A DNA stretch of 64,000 nt from Triplophysa rosa (lineage: Eukaryota > Chordata > Actinopteri > Cypriniformes > Nemacheilidae). Each line of letters begins with the position of its first letter. Position 1 is the stretch's first letter. The notes under the pieces were generated by a model. The model saw only the letters and a list, made by a program, of their open reading frames with translations. It was not told the DNA's origin and did not search any database. The stretch lies in contig NC_079901.1 in NCBI RefSeq assembly GCF_024868665.1, forward strand, positions 3,967,300 through 4,031,299, given 5' to 3'. Made by a program: the position numbers and the translations under genes. This document shows positions 21,861-33,200 of the stretch, piece by piece.

Positions 21861-22161
21861 AATGGTAATTTTAAAAGGGAAGAAGACGTGCTTGATTTAT
21901 AACTGCGTGACGTCACAGACCAACTAATCGATAATGACATTCGTTGACAACGAATTTCATTATCGATTATTATCGATTTTATCGATTAGTTGTTGCAGCC
22001 CTAAACCATTTCATCCATGAGTTTTGATTAAGACCTGTCGTATATTTCACCAGAATAGCGGTCTGCTGCAGCATCTGAGCGCTGATAACGCTATACTGTA
22101 TATACAATACAATGTGCAAGAAACGGTTTGGTGTAGTGTTGATGTGTTTATTAGTAGACTG

Positions 22162-22917
22162 TAGGGCTGTGCCGATAAACGATATCATATCGAATCGCGA
22201 TAGAATGTATTTCAAAAACGATGATAAGCTATTGGCATTTTGACTCGATATGGATTAATCTTACAGTCTAACAGAACGCAGAAATAAACGCAACAACAGT
22301 CAGTCAGCGTGCAGCTTTTATCATGCGAGTCAAAGTACAAAGTCCATTTCATACTGCACTTGGCAAAGAAAACTCGACATGAGGAGGAAAACATTACTGG
22401 AAGCGTAAACGAAAGTGAAACTAACCTCGAGTTGTCATCACGCGGTTTATCAAGTGTCTTATTTTTTTTTTCGCAATCGCCGGTTACTGAACCGCATCTG
22501 AACTGAACTGAACGCATTGAATGAATCCCACTACTCGAGCAAGACATTATTGCAGCGTTATGTATGTGCGCAGGTGCTGAGCCAATAGCGTTCGAATGTA
22601 CACAGTAACGGAACCCTTTCATTGGTTGAATGTACTGAATGAACACTCCCTTTACTTAACGAGTCAATTGAGTCAAAATGAGACTGAATGAACTGGTACA
22701 TGTTGTTTATGGCCTAATATCCTCTGTGTTGCAACAGTGCATTCATTTAATTGAATTTAAACTGGTTAAAGGTTAACTTTTGTTAATAAACTGTATTTAA
22801 AATAGATTCTTTTAAAAACATTTTTTAAATTAAATATATATCGAAATAAATATCGTTATCAATCAATATAGAAAAAAACTATCGAGTTTACTTTTTTTGC
22901 CATATCGCCCAGCCCTA
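22162..22917. mobile_element. hAT-type non-autonomous transposon, 756 bp
   Basis: Ends TAGGGCTGTGCCGAT and ATATCGCCCAGCCCTA are inverted complements, flanked by a perfect 8-bp target duplication GTAGACTG (22154-22161 and 22918-22925). Both subterminal regions are rich in CGATAT. The 144-codon minus frame at 22212-22646 shows no transposase motif. Confidence 0.92.
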
Positions 22918-23150
22918 GTAGACTGTGTTATTTACGGTTCAGACCTTCGTGTAATGGAATAAAACCGATGCTGTTTTTGAGGCTTTGATTATGTTTTTTG
23001 GGTGTTGTAACAGTTGGTTGTTCATGTTTCTAATTTCAAAAACACTTTATATTTCACATATTTCAAGTCCATTGTTCACCGTTGTCCCTCTTCTAACAAA
23101 ACAACTGGATTTCTTCCGGTATATATAAAATCCCTCCTTCCGAAACACTC

Positions 23151-23268
23151 TGATTGGTAAAGCTGACCAGGTCTGTCGTGATTGGTTCCCCGCTTAAAGC
23201 GTGTGTGTGAAGATGTCCCACCCACACAATATCAGCGAGCTTCCGGTTCTCAGGCTGTTGTGATTGGT
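23151..23268. promoter_or_regulatory. Dispersed ATTGG (CCAAT) boxes upstream of a short ATG exon
   Basis: GATTGGT occurs at 23152, 23180 and 23262, spacings 28 and 82 (about 3 x 27). The layout resembles the regular array at 3421-3510. A TATATAAAA string lies at 23122-23130. Promoter role inferred. Confidence 0.4.
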
Positions 23269-23329
23269 TGGTGCCCCTCTCAGTGCACGTGTATTCATAA
23301 ACTTTGGCCTTCAGCAATAAACAGTAACA

Positions 23330-23383
23330 ATGGCATCAACTTCACTTTACCAGTTAAAAACATGCAGATCGATCGAAGTGTAA
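23330..23383 (+). CDS. Short MASxxLYQ peptide, possible paralogue of the exon at 3604
   Basis: The ATG at 23330 opens MASTSLYQLKTCRSIEV and a stop. Its first 26 bases resemble those of the P2X7-like exon at 3604 (MASILPYQ...), and both follow ATTGG boxes. The FEPE motif is lost. Probably a decayed first exon. Confidence 0.25.
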   Translation: MASTSLYQLKTCRSIEV

Positions 23384-24120
23384 CGGAGGACTGCTAGTGC
23401 ATGTGCAAACGTCAAACTTTGGCGAGGGAAATGACACCGGACCGAATAGCGTCAGACCGGTTATATTAATTAACACTGATAACAGAAGCGTTAGTTTTGC
23501 CTTTTTATATTGGACCCGAGTTGGATAATAAAACAAGCAGATTGACCAGGAGACATTTGCAAACAGGACTTCAAAGGATGTTTCATAGAAGTGTTTTAGA
23601 GGTATGCGCACACGCACACAGAATATCAGTGTATTACACAGAACAGATTTCACAGCCGATGTTAAAGTCATGGAAGCTAATATTCGACCGTTGCTTATCT
23701 TAGAATGTGTGAAGCTGAATTCTTATTGCCAGCTGTAGGACTGTGATGAAAGTGAAAGTAGTTTAGGGCGTAGCTCAGTCAAATGTTTACAATCTCTGAT
23801 AACCAAACACTACTCCAGCGGCTCTTCCTCTTCTCTAAGGAAGGCCTCGCCCCTTTTTTGGCATATTCTTTTGGGCGGAGGTTATTAAAAGCACTCGGAA
23901 TAGTGACATCATGTACCCGGGAAGTAGAGGGCTGTAGTCCGATTCATGTCCTTGAAAAGGGAATTCTGTTAAAGACAATATCTTGCTTGGCACTGAACTT
24001 TGAGCTTTATCATTTTGCAGGTATTGTTTATGCTCTAACAGCAACATTACACACTAACTAAAGGTTGAAAAATGGCATCGCGGGGAATGGATCTTTAAAA
24101 CAGAATCCGTGTTCTTTAAA
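23384..24120. other. Unassigned stretch
   Basis: Around 23840-23960 the sequence (GGGCGGAGGTTATTAAAAGC, AGTAGAGGGCTGTAGTCC) looks like a piece of a common fish repeat, unnamed here. No gene seen. Confidence 0.3.
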
Positions 24121-24376
24121 CAGCAACTCCCACCTTCTTTGATTTGATTGACCAGTAACTCCTGCCTTCTTTGATTTGATTGACCAGCAACTCCCGCCTT
24201 CTTTGATTTGATTGACCAGCAACTCCTGCCTTCTTTGATTTGATTGACCAGTAACTCCCGCCTTCTTTGATTTGATTGACCAGTAACTCCCGCCTTCTTT
24301 GATTTGATTGACCAGTAACTCCCGCCTTCTTTGATTTGATTGACCAGTAACTCCCACCTTCTTTGATTTGATTGAC
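24121..24376. repeat. Minisatellite, exact 32-bp unit, eight copies
   Basis: TTCTTTGATTTGATTGACCA recurs every 32 bp from 24135; the linker alternates AACTCCCGCC, AACTCCTGCC and AACTCCCACC. 256 bp = 8 x 32. All long minus-strand frames here come from the repeat. Confidence 0.97.
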
Positions 24377-25958
24377 CACCATAAACATTTGTTAGTAAAC
24401 GCGGCAGCCACTCAGAACACAAACCACCGAAACCATATTTCAAATGATTTATTTGTAGGTATATTTTACAAGTGTTGTTGCTGCATGATCACGCTCTTGT
24501 ATAAACACCGCTGGATCTCCGTCCTTTTATTTTGCTGTCTCGTCTTTCACCAAGAGGACAATAAAAGAAAGAAACAAAAAGCTGCCTCTGTTTTCTCAGT
24601 CATGTTTGTTTTGGCCTCGAAGCTAGAGGCCCGGCTCGACGAAAGCCCTGGCTCGCCCTGGCCTGACAGTCGAAAGCCTGCTATTGACCCATCGGGAAGG
24701 CCTTAATATTCAGTCTGCCTCTACTGTCGTGAAAACCATCATTAACATAACCTTATCCAATAATTAGACTTATGGCTTGGTGATCAGCGGTATTTTCCTC
24801 ATATGTGAATTCGGTTAACATACAAAAGCTGCAAACATTTCGATTAAAATAATTTTTAAAAAGGCCCGATTCACATTTCGCTTTTTTTCCGCGCGCATAT
24901 TCATTATTTTAAATGTAGACGCGTGGAAGGTGCGCGCAAATAGGAGGCGACGTGGTCGTGACACATGCGGTGCGGTGCGCACATTTTTCTAGGCACGTTG
25001 GTGCCGCATCGAGATGGAAAGTTCAACTTTTCAGACTATACAATGATTCCAAATGTTTCATTTCAAGTCTTTTCGATCTGTTTGTTTTATGTGTGTTTTA
25101 CATTGTGCCCTTGTGTAAAGCTGCTTTGCAACAGTGTAAACTGTGTAAAGCGCTAAACAAATAAAGGTGATCATGCTAATATCAGCTTGTGTTTTGTCTC
25201 CGTGTCTTATCCCCGGGTTCCCGAGCACACCTGAGACCGATAGAGGCAGTTTGGGTTTGATGTTCCCTACCTGGACTCCGGTTCTGCCTGATGAACGTGT
25301 GCACAAAGCCTCCTGGGTATAAAGGTTTATGGAATCTTGCTCATTGCATTCTAGAATATTTAGATATGCACATGAAAGACTTCTGAAACATCCAGGGCTG
25401 AATTGCGGGTGCCTTTTGAAATGAAGGAGTGCAAAGTGTGTCAAACTTGTTTTAAATCCTGCTCTGGTTATTATGGAAGTGGGAAGCGTGGTTTTCTGAG
25501 ACGGAGAGGACCCAGACGGCTGTTTCGTGTGTCAGTGTGGAAAAAGTGATCCATGAGAGTTAATGTTCAACCAAAGAGATGTAAATGTATATTAAATGTC
25601 ACCTTTCTCTAATATCTATGAATTAAACCGTATCAAAACCAATTAAATAACAATAAAATAATTGTCTTCATTTGCCTGTTATTCATTTACAAACTATTCT
25701 GATATTATTACCATAAACCTTCTCAATATGAAGTAAATTCATCATTTAATAACATCTTAATGCTTAACGACTTAATGCTCTTGCTGAGAATATTCCACTT
25801 TTATTTTAATGGTAATGATTGATTTATACCTGTAACCTTGAAGCACATACATAAATAACAACATTAAAAACAAAGAATTTGAACAAAAAGTGTGATTTGA
25901 TTTATAGATACTACACAAGTAAAAAGCAGTAAGTGACTTCTTTATTATGGTATATTTA
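24377..25958. other. Mixed repeat-like and unassigned sequence
   Basis: 24860-25040 (GGCCCGATTCACATTTCGC ... GAGATGGAAAGTTCAACTTT) resembles a common fish repeat. 25095-25185 has TGTAAAGCTGCTTTGCAACA and AAAGCGCTAAACAAATAAA, the typical 3' tail of a fish retroposon. No TIR pair, coding domain or promoter seen elsewhere. Confidence 0.4.
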
Positions 25959-26316
25959 CGCCCAATCCCAATTCTCCCCCTTACCCCTACACTTTCCCCT
26001 ACCCCTCCGTTTGGCGCGTTCACGTGAAGGGGTAGGGGTGATGTTCTTTTAATGTTTGCAAAAAAAATCGTTAAAGTTTGCTAGCGGACAGCACTGATTG
26101 CACCATATTAGAAAATATATTTTTATGTCATATACCCGGTGCATCGGCACATGTCCTCTGACGTGACGAGCTAGCAACGACGTATATGATGACGTATAAC
26201 AGTGTAGTAGTGGTGTCCCATTTCTTAGCTGAAAATTTGTAGCCCTTCCCCTTGCCACTTTGTTTCAAGAGGCAAGGGGTAGGCGAAGGGGTAGACAATA
26301 GAATTGGGATTGGGCC
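25959..26316. mobile_element. Harbinger-type MITE, 358 bp
   Basis: CGCCCAATCCCAATTCT at the left and AGAATTGGGATTGGGCC at the right are inverted complements apart from the outermost base. The element is flanked by TTA (25956-25958 and 26317-26319), the 3-bp target of PIF/Harbinger elements. Subterminal ACCCCTA-rich sequence is mirrored by AGGGGTAGG. Confidence 0.85.
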
Positions 26317-27462
26317 TTATATTATGTATTCACGTGACGTCAAACAGCGGTGCGGAGCGTACAGCAACATGTGTCTATCTGTGATAACAGCAAATCTTAA
26401 AGAAATGGGTTCATGTTTTACAATATCCTCGTAGGACGGACCCTGCAAGGTCCCTGTTGGAGGAGAAAACATGCCCTGCAAACCCTCGCCACAGTTTTGT
26501 TATTCGTTCCCTCAGTTCATTTCTCACATCTGTAATAAATTCACAAACCGTGCTCAAGCTTTGATTCCTTACAAATGTCATGAATTATTTCAGAACCAGT
26601 TTGTTTTGGATGTTTAGGTTAAAATACAGCATTCAATTACTTTACAGAAAGTTATGAAACATTTTTTATAGACTTCAAAGTAAAATGTCAACAATAATAT
26701 CAAGTAAAGTACGCCAAATCAATAGGCTAATTATGATTTTTGCCATGATCGCGCGGGCCTTAAGGGATGAATGTGTTTTTTGTGTAACATTATGTTTTTC
26801 TATTCCAATATTAGAAAACTACTTGCACCTGCGTGGAGAATAACATGATCAAATATAACCTAAGCAATGTTACAATAAACAGCAGAAAATCTAAAAGCCA
26901 ATGGACAGAAAACAGTAGGCTAATCATGCATAAATGCAGAGCTTTAATGTTTCTCACGTGGAGCTCACGTAATAACTCGTCTGAGTTTTTATTATTTATT
27001 GATTATGAAATTTCATGAAAATAAGGCGAAATGCCCAAACCATTCACAGATGGTTTTAGTAAATAAACAGGGAATTAATAAAATATACATTTGTTTCTTT
27101 ACTTAATATTACATGATTAATTATAAACATAATAATAAACATTTCTTTAATCTCGTTTCTATAAAATCTCATTTCTATAATCAATTTCCAATTTCTATAA
27201 ATGTAATATACGACATTTAAAAATGTCATGGTAAAAGTTAGGGTGTAACTTAGTTTGCATAACTGTGGGAATGGATGGTGAAAGCGTGAGCACAGTTTAT
27301 GTGTTTGTGGTACGGATTAAAACAATTAATGGTACTATTTACAAAACTGAGGGCACGGATTGTGAAATCGTGAGTATGGTTCATTAATCTATGGACACGA
27401 TTTGTTAAACAGAGTGAAAAAACTGTGAAAAACTGTGGCCTCGGATCTGAAGCCATAGGCTC
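26317..27462. other. Unassigned AT-rich stretch
   Basis: No gene. From 27250 to 27450 a loosely repeated pattern (CACGGATTGTGAAATCGTGAG, TACGGATTAAAACAATTAATG) recalls, without clear identity, the subterminal repeats of the transposon at 28733. Confidence 0.3.
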
Positions 27463-27495
27463 AAGATGGCGTCCATGCCAAAAAGGTCACGTGAC
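27463..27495. promoter_or_regulatory. YY1-like site plus E-box (GTCACGTGAC)
   Basis: AAGATGGCGTCC at 27463-27474 matches the YY1 core; the palindrome GTCACGTGAC at 27486-27495 is a USF/TFE-type E-box. Together with an ATTGG box near 27795 and a GC-rich splice-donor exon at 28298-28484, this suggests a promoter region. Not proven. Confidence 0.3.
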
Positions 27496-27900
27496 TGAAA
27501 ACCATGAATAGTATATTTTGGTATATATCCTACAATAGACAACAAAACAGTGTCACTTTTTCAGTTTTTTTTTGTCTCATTTAGATTTAAGCCAACAATC
27601 ATATCTTTGAGGGAAAAGTCTTGTATTTCAAAATGTATTTTGTTCAATAAAAAAAGTCAGACGGATTAAATTGAAGAACATGAAGATGAGCAAATGATGT
27701 TTGAATTGAACGCAAAATTCAAACTGAAGATGAAGTAAAAGTCTTTGACTTCTGCGTTACGGCGTCAAGCGTTTCAACGAGAATCTCGCTTGTGATTGGC
27801 TGCTTTACGTTACGCGTTACGTAAGCCCAGCATCCTAACAACCTCGCGCGTCCAGCCAGATGTTATCAGTGCAAACAGTTCTGTCAGTGACCAGTTCACT

Positions 27901-28289
27901 ATGGCGTTATTTTAATGACAAATGTCACGAGCGCATTATTACAAGAAGAGAGGGCCGCCGCATTGGCCCGCCGTGGAAGCCTTTCCCTGATTGGTTGACT
28001 ACTTTTGACAGCCTATAATGCCTGGAACACACAGGAGGACCTCTCGAGAGCAAGAGTACCAAAGGATTCATGGACGCACGGCACGCATTTTGAGTGCACA
28101 CACGCTCACTGAGCGAGAGGAGAGAAAATTCATAAGAGAGCAGCGTATAATTGAAAGCGCGCGTCCAGTTTTGTGCACGAGCAAAGGAAATCGGCGTGCG
28201 AGCGGAGAGATTCGCGCGCTCGTATTACAAGAATGCGCTCTCGCCTTGTAATAATGCGCTCGTGACATTTGTCATTAAAATAACGCCAT
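27901..28289. mobile_element. Young MITE, 389 bp, perfect 45-bp TIRs and 8-bp target duplication
   Basis: 27901-27945 (ATGGCGTTATTTTAATGACA...) and 28245-28289 are inverted complements at all 45 positions. Both sides carry AGTTCACT (27893-27900 and 28290-28297). The interior is non-coding by domain content although a 77-codon plus frame (28018-28251) crosses it. Perfect ends imply recent movement. 8-bp duplication fits hAT; the superfamily is otherwise unassigned. Confidence 0.95.
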
Positions 28290-28297
28290 AGTTCACT

Positions 28298-28484
28298 CCT
28301 CGAGTTTGGCTCGCTTACATCTACGCTTTAATACGATTGAGAATCTGTGTTTGCTGATGGATCTGTGTAAGTTCTCAGAGCAGTTCACAGTTTCTGATCT
28401 GTAGAAGAGCTCAGAGGAGCGCGCGACTTCACATCTGTTCTGAAAACATCTCGCGCCCAGCAGACGCGAAAGCAGCAGCGCGAG
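28298..28484 (+). other. Possible non-coding first exon with splice donor
   Basis: GC-rich sequence without an ATG-led frame ends CAGCGCGAG followed by GTGAGT at 28485-28490. Upstream (27790 on) are an ATTGG box and GC-rich sequence interrupted by the young MITE. This is the composition of a vertebrate 5' exon, but no coding exon follows in the window. Confidence 0.3.
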
Positions 28485-28732
28485 GTGAGTGATAAACATG
28501 AGTTTTATCGACGTTAAGTCTAAACTTCACACAAACAAATATAAAGTCTTTAAAATGTATTCTCAATGCAGTACTGTCTCAATATTTGACGATTACTACA
28601 AGATTATCGCGGCCGAAGCACAATACATATAAAAACACATAACAACAATCAGGCTGTAAAATGAGTAAATCAAGGAATATTAAACAATATTGTTAGAGTT
28701 GGACAGATGTGATATTAGCCGGGAGGATCTTC

Positions 28733-28958
28733 TATGGGATCAGAATCCCGCCACAACTATTGTGGGCATGGTTTGAAAAATAATAAGCATAAATAAATAA
28801 AAAATAAAAGCACGTGTAAAATAATAGTGCAAAAAAAATAAAAAACAAATGCAAAAAAATTTTGAATAACAAACAATGCAGTCACGGATCGAAAAGTAAT
28901 GAGCGTGAATCAAAAATGTAAACACGTTTAAAATTATATTGCACAAAATTTTAATTTT
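28733..28958 (+). repeat. Left terminal inverted repeat of the HECT transposon
   Basis: Matches 35410-35622 in reverse complement. Contains two related subterminal units: 28767-28836 (GGTTTGAAAAATAATAAGC ... CACGTGTAAAATAATAGTGC) and 28884-28948 (GGATCGAAAAGTAATGAGC ... CACGTTTAAAATTATATTGC), probable transposase-binding repeats. Confidence 0.85.
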
Positions 28959-29519
28959 TATTTTATTTTTTTCTAATTTTTAATTAAATTTTGTTTTCCT
29001 TTTTTTTTTTTTTTGTGTGCTTACGGTCTTTTCCCCTTTGCTCTTGTTTCCAAATGATGCGGTTAGAGTGTCATGTAAATTAGGTCGGGCTCAGGGCGGG
29101 CTTCAGCGTCACCATTGGTCTACTAGTTCTAGATTGACAGCTGCTCCTCTAGCCAATCCTTCGAAGGGGGAGGTGACTTCACTCCATTGCGACTCGTGTC
29201 TTGGCAGGCTTGTGAAGATGGATAACCAGCGTTAGCAGGCAAATGCCGGGCAATCTCAGGTAATCTTTTAATGATTTATTAGTGGTTGAAATGTGTTATT
29301 TTTGTTTTGTGAATTATGCCAGTTTTGAGGATTTCGGTCTAGGTACAAAAAATGTACTGATTGCTTTAATTGTATATTCACAGGCAGTGTCAAGGCTGCT
29401 TGTAGAGAGACTCTTGTCACGACTACAGGAGGCTATGCAGCGCTATATTTTATTTGCACAAGAGATTTTGTTTTGATCACTTCACATACAAGTCGTGAAC
29501 ATGTACCTCAAGAGGTAAT

Positions 29520-29873
29520 GCAGTGTCTTTCAAACCTGTGTTCTGTTCTTTTAAATCGCCTGGACACAAGATGTACCTCTTCAGTTGTTGTGAATGAAAT
29601 TGCTGGACCAACGGGACCTCCCATAACCATGGTATCTGAGCAGCACCTCAGACGATTGATTGAAATTGGTCTGACTGTACCTTGCATTTCAAAACTGCTT
29701 GGCACGTCAACACGAACCATTGAACGCAGAATGCAAGAGTTTGGCATAACAGTGAGAGGAACATACAGTCAATTGACTGAGGAAGAGTTAGACAATCTTG
29801 TGGTTGCAATCAAAACAACATCACCACACTCAGGCTACAGAATGATGAGAGGACACTTGAAAGCTCTTGCTTT
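29520..29873 (+). pseudogene. Integrase-type transposase, N-terminal HTH part only
   Basis: The plus frame reads AGPTGPPITMVSEQHLRRLI, then TVPCISKLLGTSTRTIERRM (a helix-turn-helix that binds DNA) and SPHSGYRMMRGHLKAL. In intact relatives GYRMMxGxL is followed by a basic segment and an rve-type DDE catalytic core of about 150 residues. Here the match stops at about 29873 and AATAAA-containing AT-rich sequence follows, so the catalytic core is deleted. Coding may begin upstream in separate exons: a donor-like CTCAGGTAATC lies near 29260. This copy cannot move itself. Confidence 0.7.
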
Positions 29874-29973
29874 TCTTAAACAAAGAATTGAATTATTTTT
29901 TGTTAGCTTAAAACATCTTTGGCATGAAAATAAAACAAAAGCAATGACTTTTAAAGGTTTTTTATTATTGTAA

Positions 29974-30287
29974 TTTACATTGTCAAACCTATAAATCAAG
30001 GTTCTCTTGGAAAACATGTAACTTATAAGTGAAATGCAACACCAGTACCTTAAAACAGATATAAAATCAGTTAAGGCAAGCTCTACAACAGAGCGGCTTG
30101 ATTTGAACTTTTAATTTGATCTGCAAATGCAAGTTACATATCTTAAATCAGATATAAACTACAGAAACAGCACTCTAACTTTTAAAACATTTCACTATAG
30201 AAAATTCAACAAGTATCTTAATGTAGGTTGAGATAGGAAATGTGTTAAACTGTAAGAGATCTACTCAAATCCAGCACTACATGATAT
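29974..30287. other. Intergenic stretch between convergent transposase and HECT genes
   Basis: AT-rich, no frame or repeat recognised. Presumably 3' flanks of both genes. Confidence 0.4.
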
Positions 30288-33200
30288 TCAAACCCTGCTA
30301 AATGTTCCCTCTGATTTTACGGCTTGTACAATGATGCATTTAATGTCTTCATATGTTGTCATGTGTGCTACTGGAAAGGTTACTGTATTAGTATATATTG
30401 GGTAGCATATGACTTTACAGTCATGATCAAATTGAAAAACTATCTGAAAAGCCTTCTGTTCCCAAAGCAGTAGTGGCTTATGCCCCTGGCCTGTAATCCA
30501 CTGCATGACTCTAGGGACAGTGAGGTCGGATGATGGCTCAGTCTCCACTTCTGCTGCATCTTCAGCACACACTATAATTTTGTGTAAAGAAAAAAAATAA
30601 GAAAAAAAACGCTACAAAGGACTGAGAGACTGGTTTTATAGCAATACTTTGCTGTTACACTGAAAAGACTGGACAAATCTTATTTTCTAAAAGTCTCTTT
30701 CTCAGCCAATCCCAGTTCAGTATCCCATTTTTGATGAAGAAAGTCATATCTTTATATTTTGAGAAAACCATCCCATTAAGATTAATAATGAAGTACGATA
30801 CAACGTAAAGCCCACATCCACATTCAATTTCTTGAAGGAAGTCCTGAAAGTAGCTCATGATTTTGCTCTCTACCGAAGCCCTTGAAGTTCCTCTCTCACT
30901 CATTTCAGGAGCAACATTGCTGAGAATATAGTCTGCATCTGGCTGGAAAAAGAACAAATTGGTGTTTAGTTCAAAAACAATGTTGTTACAAACATTAAAC
31001 TTACTGTACAATCCTTCCCAGGAACAAACAGACTCTTGCAAAGACTTGGATGGTCCTTAACTATGTCCAGCAATCCATACAGCAGGAGCCCTTTACGCAA
31101 GTCTCCAAGCATTGGTGTAACCTGAAATGCTGCATGAAGAACAATTGCTCTTGTGGAGAAAAAAAGTAACAAATTGAATGATAACAATAATAAAAGCTGT
31201 AAATCAAGTAACACAGCATAAGTTTGTTTCAAGCTGTAAGTTAGGCAATTAAGGTTAACAAGTTAAATATAATTTGACACTGTAACATTGAACAGTCTTT
31301 CAAATTCTGTCTTTCATAAAACTGTCTGCTTAAAAAGTATTTCCCATATTTTTTATGGCATCTTTTTGTTCTATGTTGAGTGCTCCTGTGTATCCACAGC
31401 TGATCATTTCAGTCAGATCAGTTGCCTCTTCAACCTAAAGAAAAACATTGAGTGACAACAGGATGCCAAATTAACTCTATGTTATTACTTTGTGGTAATA
31501 TGCAAACCAACAATGCGATTTACTGCTGGTAACTATTAGGCAGTATTGAGAGTGAAGTTACCTTTGCGATCAGTAGGGAGTATTCAACATCATCCTTGCA
31601 AATGCTGGAGACATCAACTTCCCCAGTGGTGAGGTACGAGTAGCACCACTCTCTCATAAAACATGGGGCTGGGCCACCTTGAGCTCGGCTGACAGCGAAG
31701 ATCTCTCCAGCAGTCCTATTATTCAAAAGTGAGGTTTTAAAAAGCACTCAGTCATTGCCATTACACGTGTAATTTAAAAATGTAGCTAAAACATCACAAA
31801 CCTGAAGAGACCATTGTCAAGGTCACTAGCTGTTGGAGTACTGTGGACCCAAGAAGAGGCGTTTTTCAATGCCACTGTTCATTTCTTTCAATAACATTGA
31901 GAAAAAGCATTGTGTGAATTTGATATCTTACAGCTTTTCCACTTTTATTATACTTAATAACTTACCTGTTACCAGCTTCACCAATAAAGCTTATCTTTAG
32001 CTGGTTGGCTGGATTTCCTTTTTTCTGTCTGTGCCACTGCTTGAGCCCTCTCTAGGAGATTGGCCCGTGAAACAGAAATGCGGAAGTGATTCTCTGCATT
32101 TACTCGGCCAGCAAGCAGCTCCAGAAGATCTTCTATAGGCTGTGGCAGGAGATAATGTGATGGTGAACACCATATACACTATAACACCTAATGAAATTCT
32201 TTTGACTCTGCACTAAATGAAAATGTTACCATAATACTTGTCGACACTTGTTGAATTGCCTGTTGTATCGTCAGCAATACAAGAATCATCACTGTGCATA
32301 AAAGAGCTGTGATCGGAGACTTCACTGTAATGTGGAGAGAACCGTGATTTGTGTGTTTTTACAGTGGCACATGTGGCATTAAGCACTTGGGGTTGATTTA
32401 AAACATATTGGTTTCCAAGAACAATGTTGCCAAAGGTTGTGTTACTCACATAGATTTTCTTCTCCACACAGGCTGGCATGTAGTTCTGGACTGTCCACAG
32501 GAAAGCTGACATATTGGGCATGGTAAAACAGACTACAAACAAAACAATGTTAAATGATATAATGGCACCATGGATTAGAGAAAATGTTGATGAGGGCTGT
32601 AGAATTTTAATGCCACATTGCCTCTGATGGAAATTTTTCTTGTTTCATCTCATCCAAATTGTTTTCCGAGACGAACTGAACTTCTGTCTGCTCCAAAAAC
32701 AAAGAAATTTGACCCAAAACTAACATACTTATGATGAAGTACTTTATATGAGATTAGCTACCTGCTGACATAAACATACACTAAAATCATTTGTTACCCT
32801 TTTGAAGGTCTGTACACAAGGTGCACGGTGGACCGGTGGTACTGTATCATCGTGATGCTAAAGCTTCAAAATACCCTCGATGTCTCTCTATTTTTGAAAC
32901 GGTAGCATCCTAGTACTGTAGGTAATGTTGCATATGTGCATTAATATTCATTTGAACACTTACATCTGCCTTTTTGCCGTGTTTATCTCCTAAATGAATG
33001 TGTGTTTTGAACAACGCCACCTACTGGCCGTTTTAGTTCTGCATTTAAAGTAAGCCTAATATTTCCCTTTATAAAGACTGCTGTATCAATGAAATTGGTC
33101 CCACATTTAAATTAGTTCCCACGTGAAAAATGATCTAGTGTACTTCAGTATTTACTACAGTAAACTACTAAAACTCATAGACACTAGTGTTTTTGAGTCT

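Larger units (their letters stand above)
20835..22003. mobile_element. hAT-type non-autonomous transposon, 1169 bp
   Basis: Left end TAGGGCTGCAACTAACGATT and right end ATCGATTAGTTGTTGCAGCCCTA are inverted complements. They are flanked by AACCCTTT (20827-20834) and AACCATTT (22004-22011), an 8-bp target duplication with one mismatch, as expected for hAT. No transposase. It contains a nested ACTCAAGTA repeat and a 44-bp minisatellite. Confidence 0.9.

Noticed and set aside
22212..22646. 144-codon minus frame within the 756-bp hAT element
   Set aside because: No BED finger, DDE or hATC motif, and too short for a transposase.
24121..24376. Regular 32-bp repeats resembling a CRISPR array
   Set aside because: Units are contiguous with no unique spacers, and the genome is vertebrate. 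Minisatellite.
27822..27842. Apparent ACGTTACGCGTTACGT palindrome
   Set aside because: Not a true inverted repeat when checked base by base; only the central ACGCGT is symmetric.
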